A DNA stretch of 64,000 bases from contig NZ_FNUJ01000001.1 in assembly GCF_900107925.1 (NCBI RefSeq), positions 1,054,001 to 1,118,000 on the forward strand, read 5' to 3'. Below the pieces are notes generated by a model, which saw only the letters and a list, made by a program, of their open reading frames with translations, searched no databases and was not told the DNA's origin. This DNA is from Amycolatopsis pretoriensis. GTDB taxonomy: Bacteria > Actinomycetota > Actinomycetes > Mycobacteriales > Pseudonocardiaceae. Each line of letters begins with the position of its first letter. Position 1 is the stretch's first letter. Shown piece by piece: positions 55,570 to 64,000 of this stretch. Position numbers and translations under genes: made by a program.

Positions 55570-56288
55570 GCTTGACAGTGCGTCCAAGTATAGACGATCC
55601 GTCCACCGTTACTCATGAGTATGCGAAACGCTTTCAGCTTTCTTCAAGGAAAATCTGTCACCGGAGAGTGGAAAATTCTTGTCGAGAGGTGCGGAGCGGA
55701 GGAGTGAAGGTACCGATGGTGTCCGGCCGAATACCCGGAGTCGTGCTGGTCGGGGCCGGTGCGGCCGGCACGCGCCCGGCGCGAGCGAGGTCGCGTGAGC
55801 ACGACGAACCCGGGACATCCGGGGATCCACAGTGGACTCCCGGTTCCGGCGACGCGAATCGCGCCGGGGATGGGCACTGCTTTCGGCTGTGGGTAAAAAT
55901 GCCGGGAGAATAGCGGCCGGTCAATACGGAATTCCGTGGATTCCGGATTGCGGTACGGTTCGTTCGTCGTGGCGGTTTTTACCGACACGAAGCTTTCTGC
56001 GCTGACCGGAATTCGGCAGGACCGCCGGACGTCGTGGTCCGGTGTGGTCAGTCGCATTGCGTCCGCCGGGTGAGAACGCTTGCCCCATCTGGTGGTGTGT
56101 GGCAGGCGGTCCGCAGGTCGGGCCGCGGAACGTGACGGCGGCGTTAAATTCTTGCGACTTCCGGCTGGTCCATCCCGAATTTTCTGAACCAGCACGACGA
56201 AATCGCGGTGGGTTGTTGACGGCGGCGGTGCGAACCCGCTTAAGTACTCCCCGTTGCCATCACCCTTTCGTGCTGAGCGGGAGTTCCC
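55570..56288. other. Long non-coding region before the synthase cluster
   Basis: No gene is supported in these 719 bases, which are AT-richer than the flanks. They include a LacI-like GAAACGCTTTC dyad (55625-55635), a CGGAATTCCG palindrome (55927-55936) and a CCACAGTGGAC motif (55827-55837). A long frame reading through to 61018 is an antisense-like artefact of the synthase gene. Confidence 0.5.
56216..56245 (+). promoter_or_regulatory. Candidate promoter of the synthase cluster
   Basis: TTGACG (56216-56221) and TTAAGT (56240-56245) are separated by 18 bp and lie 43 bp before the start codon. GGGAG lies 5 nt before the ATG. Plausible housekeeping-type promoter, not verified. Confidence 0.4.
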
Positions 56289-59200
56289 ATGCGTGTCCCG
56301 AAAGCCGACCGCGGATCGGCCGACCTGATCGTCGCCGTGTCTCCCGTGCGGTGGCCGTCGGCACGCGCGGTCGCCGCCGCCGCGCGTGGCGGCGGGCTCG
56401 GCGTCCTCGACCTGACCGGCGGCGCGGCCGCCGCGGACGAACTCGCGCTGCTGACCGAGTGGGGCGTCCCGGATTACGGCGTCCGGCTGACCGGCCCGGT
56501 CGCCGAACTGCCCGAAGCCGCGACCACCGTGCTGCTGACCGAAGACTCCCCGGACACCGCGCGGGACTTCCCGGGCCGCCGGGTGCTGGCCGAGGTGACC
56601 AGCCGCGCGTCGGCCGCCCGAGCCGTCGAGGGCGGGGCCCACGGCCTGATCGCGCGCGGCCACGAATGCGGTGGCCGGACCGGCGAGCTGAGCACGTTCG
56701 TGCTGCTCCAAGCCCTCATCGTGAGCTTCGACGCGCCCGTCTGGGCGGCGGGCGGGATCGGCCCGCACACCGCGGCCGCGGCGATCGCGGGTGGTGCCGC
56801 CGGAGTCGTCGTCGACACGCAGCTCGCGCTCCTGCCCGAGGCCGAACTGCCGTCGGCGCTCACCCGTGCGCTCACCGGCTTGGACGGTTCCGAGACCACG
56901 CTCGTCGACGGCGTCCGCCGCCTCGCGCGGCACGGCGCCGAGCCGGTCGAAGCCGGCCAGGACGTCTTCCTCGCCACCCGGTTCCGCGACCGGTGGGGCA
57001 CCGTGACCGCGGCCGTGCGCGGCCTGGCCGGCGCCATCGGCGACGCCTTGCGCGCCGAGGTCCCGGTGCTCGGACCCGGCAGCGCGGGCAGCCGCGCGTT
57101 CGGCACGGCGCTGCCGGTCGCGCAGGGACCGATGACCCGCGTCAGCGACCAGCCCGCGTTCGCCGCCGCGGTCGCCGCCGGCGGGGCCTTGCCGTTCATC
57201 GCGCTGGCGTTGTCCGGTCCGGACCAGACCCGCGAGGTCCTGGAACGGACGCGCGAAGCCGTCGGTGCCGCGCCCTGGGGCGTCGGCGTCCTCGGCTTCG
57301 CCGCCGAAGACGTCAAAGCCGCGCAGCTCGAAGTGATCCGCGAGCTGCGGCCCACGCACGCCATCATCGCCGGCGGCCGCCCCGCGCAGGCCGCGGCTTT
57401 GGAAGAGGCCGGGATCTCGACGTTCCTCCACGTGCCGTCGCCAGGCTTGCTGAAGCAGTTCCTCGAAGCGGGGGCACGCAAGTTCGTCTTCGAAGGCTCG
57501 GAGTGCGGGGGTCACGTCGGGCCCCGCACCAGCTTCCCGCTGTGGGAGACGCAGCTCGGCGTGCTCGCGGACTTCGCCGCGGCCGGCGAACTGCAACTGC
57601 TCTTCGCGGGCGGGATCCACGACGAGCGCTCGGCCGCGATGGTCGCCGCCCTCGCCGCGCCGGTGGCCGCCCGCGGTGCGGCAGTCGGCGTGCTGATGGG
57701 CACCGCCTACCTCTTCACCCGCGAGGCCGTCGACGCCGGCGCCGTGCTCCCGCTGTTCCAGCGCAGCCTGCTCCGCGCCGAGCACACCGACCTCCTGGAG
57801 ACCGCGCCGGGCCACGCCACCCGCTGCGTCCGCAGCCCGTTCACCGAGGAGTACGCGGCAATCAAGGCCGGGCTCGCCGAGCGGGGCGTGCCGAGCCGGG
57901 ACGCCTGGGAACGGCTGGAGCAGCTCAACGTCGGCCGGCTTCGCCTGGCCAGCAAGGGCATCGAGCGCGTCGGCACCGAACTGCGGGACGTCGGCGAGGA
58001 CCGGCAGCTCGCCGAAGGCATGTTCATGGCGGGCGAGGTCGCCGTGCTGCGCTCGGCCGTCACGACGATCGCCGACCTGCACCACGCGGTCGGCGAAGGC
58101 GCGAACGCCGTCCTGCGCGAGCGAGCGGCCGCCTTCGCCGTCGAGACGCCGGAACCCCCGGCGCCCGCGCCGCTCGACATCGCGATCGTCGGGATGGCCT
58201 GCATGTTCCCGCAGGCCCCGGACCTGGCGGCGTTCTGGGCGAACGTCCTGGCCGGCGCGGACGCGGTCACCGAGGTCCCGCCGCAGCGCTGGGACACCTC
58301 GCTCTACTACGACCCCGAGGGCCAGGGCGAGCGGACGCCGTCGCGCTGGGGCGGGTTCCTGCCCGAGATCGGCTTCGACCCGCTGAAGTACGGCATCCCG
58401 CCGTCATCGCTGGCCAGCATCGAACCCGTGCAGCTGCTGGCCCTGGAGGCCGCGCACCGCGCGCTCGTGGACGCCGGCTACGAGGACCGCCCGTTCGACC
58501 GGGCCCGGACGTCGGTCGTGTTCGGCGCCGAGGCGGGCAGCGACCTGTCGAACGCGATGTCGCTGCGGACGGTCCTGCCGTCCTATGTGGGCGAACTGCC
58601 GTCCGCTTTGGACGATCAGCTCCCGCGGATCACCGAGGACTCCTTCCCGGGCGTGCTGGCCAACGTCATCGCCGGCCGGATCGCCAACCGGCTCGACCTC
58701 GGCGGCGCGAACTACACCGTGGACGCCGCGTGCGCGTCCTCGCTGACCGCCGTCGACGTCGCCTGCAAGGAGCTGACGGCCGGCACGAGCGACCTCGTGC
58801 TGTGCGGCGGCGCGGACCTGCACAACGGCATCAACGACTACCTGCTGTTCGCCTCGGCGCACGCCCTCTCGCCGACCGGGCGCTCGGCGACGTTCGACAG
58901 CGCCGCCGACGGCATCGCGCTCGGCGAAGGCGTCGCATGCGTCGCGCTGAAACGGCTCGCCGACGCCGAACGCGACGGCGACCGCGTCTACGCCGTGATC
59001 AAGGGCGTCGGGGCCGCGTCCGACGGCCGCGCCCTCGGGCTCACCGCACCCCGGCCGGAAGGCCAGCACACGGCGCTGACCCGGGCGTACCGCAACGCCG
59101 GCGTGTCGCCCGCGCGCGTCGGGCTGGTCGAGGCGCACGGCACCGGGACCGTCGTCGGCGACCGGACCGAACTCGGCACGCTGACGAAGGTGTTCACCGA

Positions 59201-62200
59201 GGCCGGCGCCGCGCCGGGCGGCTGCACGATCGGGTCGGTGAAGTCGCAGATCGGGCACACCAAGTGCGCGGCCGGGCTGGCCGGGCTGATCAAGACCGCG
59301 CTGGCCCTGCACACCGGCGTCAAGCCGCCGACGCTGCACCTGTCCGCGCCGAACCCCGCGTGGGACGCCTCGACCAGCCCGTTCGTGTTCCAGACGGCCG
59401 CGCAGCCGTGGGCCGCGCCACCCGCCGAGCGGCTCGCCGGGGTGAGCGCGTTCGGCTTCGGCGGCACCAACTTCCACGTCGTGCTCGGCGCCCACGACAG
59501 CGTCCCGCCCGCGCTGTCGGCGGACGAGTGGCCGGCCGAGCTGTTCGTGTTCGGTACGGACGCGGCGGCCCGCGACCTGCTGGCGCTCGCTTCGGACGTC
59601 CCGGCGGGAGCGCAGCCGTGGCGGCTGCGGGACCTCGCGTTGTCCGCGACGCTGCGGGCCCAGGGCCGGCCGGTCCGGCTCGCGGTCGTGGCGTCCACTG
59701 TGGACGAGCTGACCGGGCTGCTGCGGTCCGCGCTCGCGGGTCAGGACGTCCCGGGCGTGTACCGCGCCGGCTCCGGCGAACCCGGCGAGGTTGCGGTCCT
59801 GTTCCCCGGCCAGGGCAGCCAGCGGCCGGGCATGTTCGCCGAGTTGTTCGTCGCGTTCCCCGAGCTGCAACGGTACCTGCGGCTGGACCCGCCGACCGCC
59901 GATGTCGTGTTCGGCCCGGCGGTGTTCGGCGAGCCGGCGCGGCAGGCCTTCGCCGACCGCGTCACCGACACGCGCGTCGCCCAGCCCGCGCTCGGCCTCA
60001 CCGGGCTGGCCGCGTTCCGGCTGCTCACCCGCGCCGGGATCCGGCCCGCGATGCTCGGCGGCCACAGCTACGGCGAACTGACGGCGCTGGCCGCGGCGGG
60101 CGCGTTGACGCCGGAGGCGCTGCTGAACGCCAGCCATACCCGGGCGGCGGCCATCCTCGCCGCCATCCCGGCGGACGACCCGGGCGCGATGGCGGCCGTA
60201 TCGGCGCCGGCGTCCTCTGTGGACTCGGTGCTCGCCGGGTCCAATGTCGTGCTGGCCAACCACAATTCGCCTTCGCAGACGGTCATCTCCGGCGCCACAG
60301 CGGAGGTCGAAGCCGCGGTCGCACAGCTGCGCGCGGCGGGGTTCAGCGCCAAACGGCTTCCGGTCGCGTGCGCGTTCCACAGCCCGCTGGTGGCGGCGGC
60401 GGGCGAGACGTTCGGGCGCGACCTCGACGCGATCGGCGTCGTGCGGCCGGCCGTCCCGGTGTATGCGAATCGGACCGCGGAACCGTACCCGGACTCCCCG
60501 GACGAGATCCGGGGCGAGCTGGCCGCGCAGGTGGGGTCGCCGGTCCGGTTCGTCGAGCAGATCGAGGCGATGTACGCGGCCGGCGCACGGGTGTTCGTCG
60601 AGGCCGGGCCGGGTGTGGTGCTGGCCGGGCAGGTCGAGGCGATCCTCGGCGACCGGCCCCACCGGACGGTCGGGTTCGAACAGCCGGGCCGCCGTGGCCT
60701 GCCGGGCTTCCTGGGCGCGTTGGCGCAGCTGGCGGTGGCCGGGGCCGGCGTCGAGACGGACTGGCTGTTCCGCGGCCGCGACGCGGTGGACGCGGCTTCC
60801 GTGCCGCGCCCGAAGCGTCCCGGGTGGACGGTCGACGGCCATCTCCTGCGCACGGCCGACGGTGTCATTCCGGCGGGGGCGCTGCGTCCGGCTTCGCGTG
60901 TTTCGCTCGGGTCTTCGGCTGTCTCCCCTTCGGAAGACATGGTCGCCGACTTCCTGCGGACGAGCCGGGAGATGATCGCGGCTCAACGGGACGTGCTGCT
61001 CGGGTACTTCGGCAGTGAGGCGCCGGCTGTCGTGTCGGCGCCAGTGCCGGTCATCGAGGCGGTGCCGGTGCTCGCCGAGCGGCCGGTGCTGGAGACGATC
61101 GTCGCGGTGATCGGGGAGCGGACGGGGTACCCGGTGGAGATGATCGAGCCGGACCTCGACCTGGAGGCCGACCTGAGCGTGGACTCGATCAAGCGCGCGG
61201 AGATCGCGGGCGAACTGGCGTCCCGGCTGGGCTTGACCGGCGGCGACGTCGAGGAGTTCGCCAAGGCCCGCACGGCGGCGGCGATCGCGGACCTGGTCGC
61301 CGCCCAGCGCCCCAATGTGGCCTTGGTTGCGTCAGACGCACCGAAGGCCACATTGGGTGCGTCTGACGCACCGAAGGCCACATTGGGGCGCTCGGTCTTG
61401 GAGACCGTGGTCGAGGTGATCGAGAACCGGACCGGTTATCCGGTCGAGATGATCGAGCCGGACCTCGACTTGGAAGCCGACCTGAGCATCGACTCGATCA
61501 AGCGGGCCGAGATCGCCGGTGAGCTGACGGTTCGCCTTGGCGCGGGTGACGTGGAGGAACTCGCCAAGGCACGCACGGCCGCGGCGATCGCGGAGATGTT
61601 CGAAGCCGCGGAGGCTGGTGAGCCGCTGGTGAGCGACTCCGGACCGCAGCCGGTGATCGTCGCGCCGAAGCGGTACCTCATGACCGAGGTGGACCTCGCT
61701 CCCGCGACCACCCTCGACATCGCCGGGAGCCGGTTCCTCGTGCTCGGCTCCGGGTCCCGGGCCGAAGCCGTCCGCGCCGAACTCACCGCCCACGGCGCCG
61801 AAGCCGAAGTCGGCCGCGATGTCCTGCCCGGCTTCGACGGCTACCTCCACCTTCCCGACGGTGATCCCGTCTTGCCCGCCGCCTTCCCCCTCTACCAAGC
61901 GATCCTCGGCGAAAATCCTCGCTGGCTGCTCACCGCCGGCCCCGCCGAAGGGCTGCGCGGCTTCTACCGCAGCGTCTCGCGCGAGTACCCCGGCACCCTC
62001 GCCCGGGTCGTCGAACACGCCGACCCCGCACAGCTCGTCGCCGAGCTGTCCACCGTGGACCGCGAGCCGGTGGTCCTCAGGAACGGAACGCGGCGCGGAC
62101 TCGAACCCACCGAACAGACCCTCGGCCTCCTCGGCAGCAGCGGCGCGGGCCCGGCCGGCGACGGCGCGGCCGAAGCGGCCGCCATCGGACTGGACGCCGG

Positions 62201-63014
62201 CTCCGTCGTCCTGCTCGTCGGCGGCGCCAAGGGCATCACCGCCCGTTTCGCCACCACCCTCGCCGACGCGACCCGCTGCCGCGTCGAACTCCTCGGCCGG
62301 ACCCCCGTCCCGGCCGGCGAAGATGCCTTCGCCGGAGTCGCGGATCTCCGCGCGGCCCTGATCGAGAGCGGCATGCGCAACCCGCGCGAGATCGAAGGGG
62401 AGATCCGCCGCATCGAGAGCGAACGCGAAGTCCGCACGACCCTGAAACAACTGGCGGAACGTGGCAGCGCGGTGCGCTACCAGTCCGTCGACATGCTCGA
62501 CGCCGAAGCCGTGCACCGCGCCGTCAAGGAGATCCACGCCGAGTACGGCCGCCTCGACGGCATCGTCTACGCCGCCGGCGTCATCGAAGACAAGCTCGTC
62601 GCCGACAAGACAGCCGAATCGTTCGCCCGCGTCTACGGCACCAAAGTGGACGGTGCCCGGACCCTCCTCGACGCCACCGCCGACCTGCCCGACGAACCCA
62701 AGTTCGTCGTGCTCTTCGGCAGCATCGCCGCGACGCTCGGCAACCGCGGCCAATCGGACTACGCGGCCGCCAACGACGCCCTCGAAGCCCTCGGCCGACG
62801 GTGGCCCGCCGGGCGGGCCGTGACCGTCCACTGGGGACCGTGGGCGCCGACCGGCGACCACGACGGCATGGTGACCCCCGAGCTGATGCGCGACTACGCC
62901 CGCCGCGGCATCGAGCTGATCGACCCCGAGGAAGGCACCCTCGGCCTGCTGCGCGAGCTCGCCTGGGGCCGCCAGGACGTCGCCGCCGTCGTCCACACCG
63001 CCTCGGGGTGGTGA
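56289..63014 (+). CDS. PUFA-synthase-like multidomain protein: NMO-NMO-KS-AT-ACP-ACP-KR
   Basis: The 2241-residue protein has two nitronate-monooxygenase-like flavin domains (about 5-235, with GHECGGRTGEL and AAGGIGPHT; about 255-610, PfaD-like, with QGPMTRVSD, ECGGHVGPRTSFPLWE and FAGGIHDERSA). Next come a ketosynthase (about 630-1075; Cys815 in DAACASSL, His950 in EAHGTGT) and an acyltransferase (about 1165-1480; GQGSQRPGM, Ser1260 in GHSYGE). Two carrier domains follow, with phosphopantetheine Ser1633 and Ser1736 in the PUFA-type DSIKR motif. The last domain is a ketoreductase (about 1970-2200; GGAKGIT, Tyr2158). It should build a carbon chain iteratively; the product is unknown. GGGAG precedes the ATG. 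Confidence 0.85.
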   Translation: MRVPKADRGSADLIVAVSPVRWPSARAVAAAARGGGLGVLDLTGGAAAADELALLTEWGVPDYGVRLTGPVAELPEAATTVLLTEDSPDTARDFPGRRVLAEVTSRASAARAVEGGAHGLIARGHECGGRTGELSTFVLLQALIVSFDAPVWAAGGIGPHTAAAAIAGGAAGVVVDTQLALLPEAELPSALTRALTGLDGSETTLVDGVRRLARHGAEPVEAGQDVFLATRFRDRWGTVTAAVRGLAGAIGDALRAEVPVLGPGSAGSRAFGTALPVAQGPMTRVSDQPAFAAAVAAGGALPFIALALSGPDQTREVLERTREAVGAAPWGVGVLGFAAEDVKAAQLEVIRELRPTHAIIAGGRPAQAAALEEAGISTFLHVPSPGLLKQFLEAGARKFVFEGSECGGHVGPRTSFPLWETQLGVLADFAAAGELQLLFAGGIHDERSAAMVAALAAPVAARGAAVGVLMGTAYLFTREAVDAGAVLPLFQRSLLRAEHTDLLETAPGHATRCVRSPFTEEYAAIKAGLAERGVPSRDAWERLEQLNVGRLRLASKGIERVGTELRDVGEDRQLAEGMFMAGEVAVLRSAVTTIADLHHAVGEGANAVLRERAAAFAVETPEPPAPAPLDIAIVGMACMFPQAPDLAAFWANVLAGADAVTEVPPQRWDTSLYYDPEGQGERTPSRWGGFLPEIGFDPLKYGIPPSSLASIEPVQLLALEAAHRALVDAGYEDRPFDRARTSVVFGAEAGSDLSNAMSLRTVLPSYVGELPSALDDQLPRITEDSFPGVLANVIAGRIANRLDLGGANYTVDAACASSLTAVDVACKELTAGTSDLVLCGGADLHNGINDYLLFASAHALSPTGRSATFDSAADGIALGEGVACVALKRLADAERDGDRVYAVIKGVGAASDGRALGLTAPRPEGQHTALTRAYRNAGVSPARVGLVEAHGTGTVVGDRTELGTLTKVFTEAGAAPGGCTIGSVKSQIGHTKCAAGLAGLIKTALALHTGVKPPTLHLSAPNPAWDASTSPFVFQTAAQPWAAPPAERLAGVSAFGFGGTNFHVVLGAHDSVPPALSADEWPAELFVFGTDAAARDLLALASDVPAGAQPWRLRDLALSATLRAQGRPVRLAVVASTVDELTGLLRSALAGQDVPGVYRAGSGEPGEVAVLFPGQGSQRPGMFAELFVAFPELQRYLRLDPPTADVVFGPAVFGEPARQAFADRVTDTRVAQPALGLTGLAAFRLLTRAGIRPAMLGGHSYGELTALAAAGALTPEALLNASHTRAAAILAAIPADDPGAMAAVSAPASSVDSVLAGSNVVLANHNSPSQTVISGATAEVEAAVAQLRAAGFSAKRLPVACAFHSPLVAAAGETFGRDLDAIGVVRPAVPVYANRTAEPYPDSPDEIRGELAAQVGSPVRFVEQIEAMYAAGARVFVEAGPGVVLAGQVEAILGDRPHRTVGFEQPGRRGLPGFLGALAQLAVAGAGVETDWLFRGRDAVDAASVPRPKRPGWTVDGHLLRTADGVIPAGALRPASRVSLGSSAVSPSEDMVADFLRTSREMIAAQRDVLLGYFGSEAPAVVSAPVPVIEAVPVLAERPVLETIVAVIGERTGYPVEMIEPDLDLEADLSVDSIKRAEIAGELASRLGLTGGDVEEFAKARTAAAIADLVAAQRPNVALVASDAPKATLGASDAPKATLGRSVLETVVEVIENRTGYPVEMIEPDLDLEADLSIDSIKRAEIAGELTVRLGAGDVEELAKARTAAAIAEMFEAAEAGEPLVSDSGPQPVIVAPKRYLMTEVDLAPATTLDIAGSRFLVLGSGSRAEAVRAELTAHGAEAEVGRDVLPGFDGYLHLPDGDPVLPAAFPLYQAILGENPRWLLTAGPAEGLRGFYRSVSREYPGTLARVVEHADPAQLVAELSTVDREPVVLRNGTRRGLEPTEQTLGLLGSSGAGPAGDGAAEAAAIGLDAGSVVLLVGGAKGITARFATTLADATRCRVELLGRTPVPAGEDAFAGVADLRAALIESGMRNPREIEGEIRRIESEREVRTTLKQLAERGSAVRYQSVDMLDAEAVHRAVKEIHAEYGRLDGIVYAAGVIEDKLVADKTAESFARVYGTKVDGARTLLDATADLPDEPKFVVLFGSIAATLGNRGQSDYAAANDALEALGRRWPAGRAVTVHWGPWAPTGDHDGMVTPELMRDYARRGIELIDPEEGTLGLLRELAWGRQDVAAVVHTASGW
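61307..61391. repeat. 85-bp palindromic element inside the synthase gene, between the two ACP domains
   Basis: GCGCCCCAATGTGGCCTT (61307-61324) and AAGGCCACATTGGGGCGC (61374-61391) are perfect 18-bp terminal inverted repeats. Inside, GCGTCAGACGC (61329-61339) and GCGTCTGACGC (61359-61369) are reverse complements, and ACCGAAGGCCACATTGGG occurs twice in tandem. The element is read in frame as a linker with two SDAPKATLG repeats. It resembles a dispersed REP-type element, but other copies are not visible in this window. Confidence 0.75.
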
Positions 63015-64000
63015 CGGACGTGCGCGTCGCCATCGTCGGGATGTCGGTGCTGCTGCCCGGCGCCCCGGACCTCGCGACGTACTGGCGCAACCTCGTCGGC
63101 GGCGTCGACGCGATCACCGAAGTCCCGCCCCAGAAGTGGGACAGCCTGCACTATGCACCGGACGAGCGCCGCGCCGACCGCGTCTACTGCCGCCGCGGCG
63201 GGTTCGTCGACGAACTGGCCGAAGTGGACGTCGCCGGCTTCGGGATCATGCCGAACTCGGTGCCCGCCACCGAACCCGACCAGCTGATCGCGCTGCGGGT
63301 CGCGGCGCAGGCGGTCGCGGACGCCGGCGGCCCGGACCGGCTGCCGGCGGACCGCGCGAAGATCGGGGTCGTCCTCGGCCGCGGCGGCTACCTGACACCC
63401 GGGCTCGTCCGGCTCGACCAGCGCGTCCGGACCGCGAGCCAGCTCGTCCGCACGCTCGGCGAACTCCTGCCGGAACTCGGCGAAGACCGGCTCGATGCGG
63501 TCCGCCAGGCCTTCACCGACCAGCTCGGCCCGGAGGCGCCGGAGTCCGCGATCGGGCTCGTGCCCAACCTCGCGGCGTCCCGGCTGGCCAACCGCCTCGA
63601 CCTGCGCGGTCCGGCGTACACAGTGGACGCCGCCTGCGCGTCCTCGCTCATCGCCGTCGACCACGCGGTGCGCGAACTCGCGTCCGGCCGCTGCGACGCC
63701 GTGCTCGCCGGCGGGGTGCACCACTGCCACGACATCACGTTCTGGAGCGTGTTCACCCAGCTCGGCGCGCTCTCGCCGTCCGAGCGCATCCGGCCGTTCC
63801 ACCGCGACGCCGACGGCGTGCTCATCGGCGAGGGCACCGGTGTCGTCGTGCTCAAGCGCCTGGCCGACGCCGAGCGTGACGGCGACCGCGTGTACGCCGT
63901 GATCAGCGGCACCGGCGTCGCCTCCGACGGCCGGACCGCCAGCTTGGCCAACCCGGACTCCGGCGGCCAGGTCCGCGCGGTCCGCCAGGCGTGGGCCGCG
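63011..64000 (+). CDS. Second synthase protein, N-terminal ketosynthase (3' truncated by window edge)
   Basis: The GTG at 63011 overlaps the previous stop (GTGA). The 330 visible residues are a beta-ketoacyl synthase: VAIVGMSVLLPGAPDLATYWRN, then the catalytic Cys209 in DAACASSL and GVLIGEGTGVVVLKRLADAERDGD. The His motifs lie beyond the edge. The strand IGVVLGRGGYLTPGL and the long insertion before the Cys differ from the first KS, so this is not a simple duplicate. It probably continues the PUFA-like machinery (KS/CLF-type or PfaC-like part). Confidence 0.82.
   Translation, partial: MTDVRVAIVGMSVLLPGAPDLATYWRNLVGGVDAITEVPPQKWDSLHYAPDERRADRVYCRRGGFVDELAEVDVAGFGIMPNSVPATEPDQLIALRVAAQAVADAGGPDRLPADRAKIGVVLGRGGYLTPGLVRLDQRVRTASQLVRTLGELLPELGEDRLDAVRQAFTDQLGPEAPESAIGLVPNLAASRLANRLDLRGPAYTVDAACASSLIAVDHAVRELASGRCDAVLAGGVHHCHDITFWSVFTQLGALSPSERIRPFHRDADGVLIGEGTGVVVLKRLADAERDGDRVYAVISGTGVASDGRTASLANPDSGGQVRAVRQAWAA

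Noticed and set aside
56042..61018. A 1658-residue open frame over the start of the synthase gene
   Set aside because: It shows only Arg/Ala/Gly shadow composition and no domain; the 56289 frame carries all KS, AT and flavin-domain motifs.

Overview
The window looks like chromosome from a high-GC filamentous actinomycete, most likely Pseudonocardiaceae and Amycolatopsis-like. This is inferred from the roughly 70% GC (estimated by eye), a linked Lsr2 nucleoid protein, many GTG starts, 4-nt gene overlaps, an actinobacterial LexA box, and the abundance of one-component regulators (GntR, LysR, TetR, PadR, LacI, NrtR). I see no tRNA, rRNA, CRISPR array, integrase or transposase.

Layout. 1-4.4 kb: a truncated membrane protein, a 2H phosphoesterase, a small Cys-rich protein, DinB polymerase IV under a LexA box, a SAM methyltransferase and Lsr2. 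An 0.8-kb non-coding gap with a 96-bp tandem repeat follows. 5.2-28.5 kb: a large oxalate/glyoxylate catabolic locus holding two OFA-type oxalate/formate transporters, fdhD, a succinyl-CoA synthetase pair, a ThDP decarboxylase (probable oxalyl-CoA decarboxylase), formyl-CoA:oxalate CoA-transferase, an NDP-forming acyl-CoA ligase, a GntR/FCD regulator, a PanE-like candidate oxalyl-CoA reductase, an NAD-linked formate dehydrogenase, and the glycerate pathway genes hyi, glxR and gcl. 28.7-35.8 kb: xanthine dehydrogenase (three subunits), guanine deaminase, a purine permease, a stand-alone allophanate-hydrolase-type C domain and glycerate kinase. Purine catabolism and the glycerate pathway therefore meet here.

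35.8-55.6 kb is a mosaic of small regulated units. They are a TetR gene, a secreted GH15 glucoamylase, an NrtR-type regulator divergent from an SPFH/NAD-kinase-like operon, a PadR-controlled ABC exporter, an FAD monooxygenase divergent from a TetR with a second HTH, an unknown gene, a lacZ-type beta-galactosidase with its LacI, glutaminase, an amino-acid permease, and a threonine-synthase-like PLP enzyme with a YheO/DauR-type regulator. 56.3-64 kb opens a PUFA-synthase-like polyketide/fatty-acid cluster. Its first protein is 2241 aa (two nitronate-monooxygenase-like domains, KS, AT, ACP, ACP, KR), and a second KS protein runs off the right edge.

How it works together (inference). Oxalate enters through the OFA carriers, is activated to oxalyl-CoA by Frc, and then splits two ways. 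One branch decarboxylates it to formyl-CoA and formate, and formate is oxidised by the formate dehydrogenase for NADH. The other reduces it to glyoxylate, which Gcl, GlxR and glycerate kinase turn into phosphoglycerate. A near-palindromic motif (ATAC-K-GYATRCAATC) lies before the first transporter, before the oxc operon and before the panE/fdh operon, with a looser copy before the GntR gene itself, so one regulator probably controls the whole locus. The most unusual signals are this regulon, a formate dehydrogenase alpha subunit that is split with its halves in reversed order, a Gcl carrying the canonical ThDP glutamate, an NrtR-NAD kinase-like-SPFH unit with paired operators, and an 85-bp palindromic element read through in frame between the two ACPs of the synthase.
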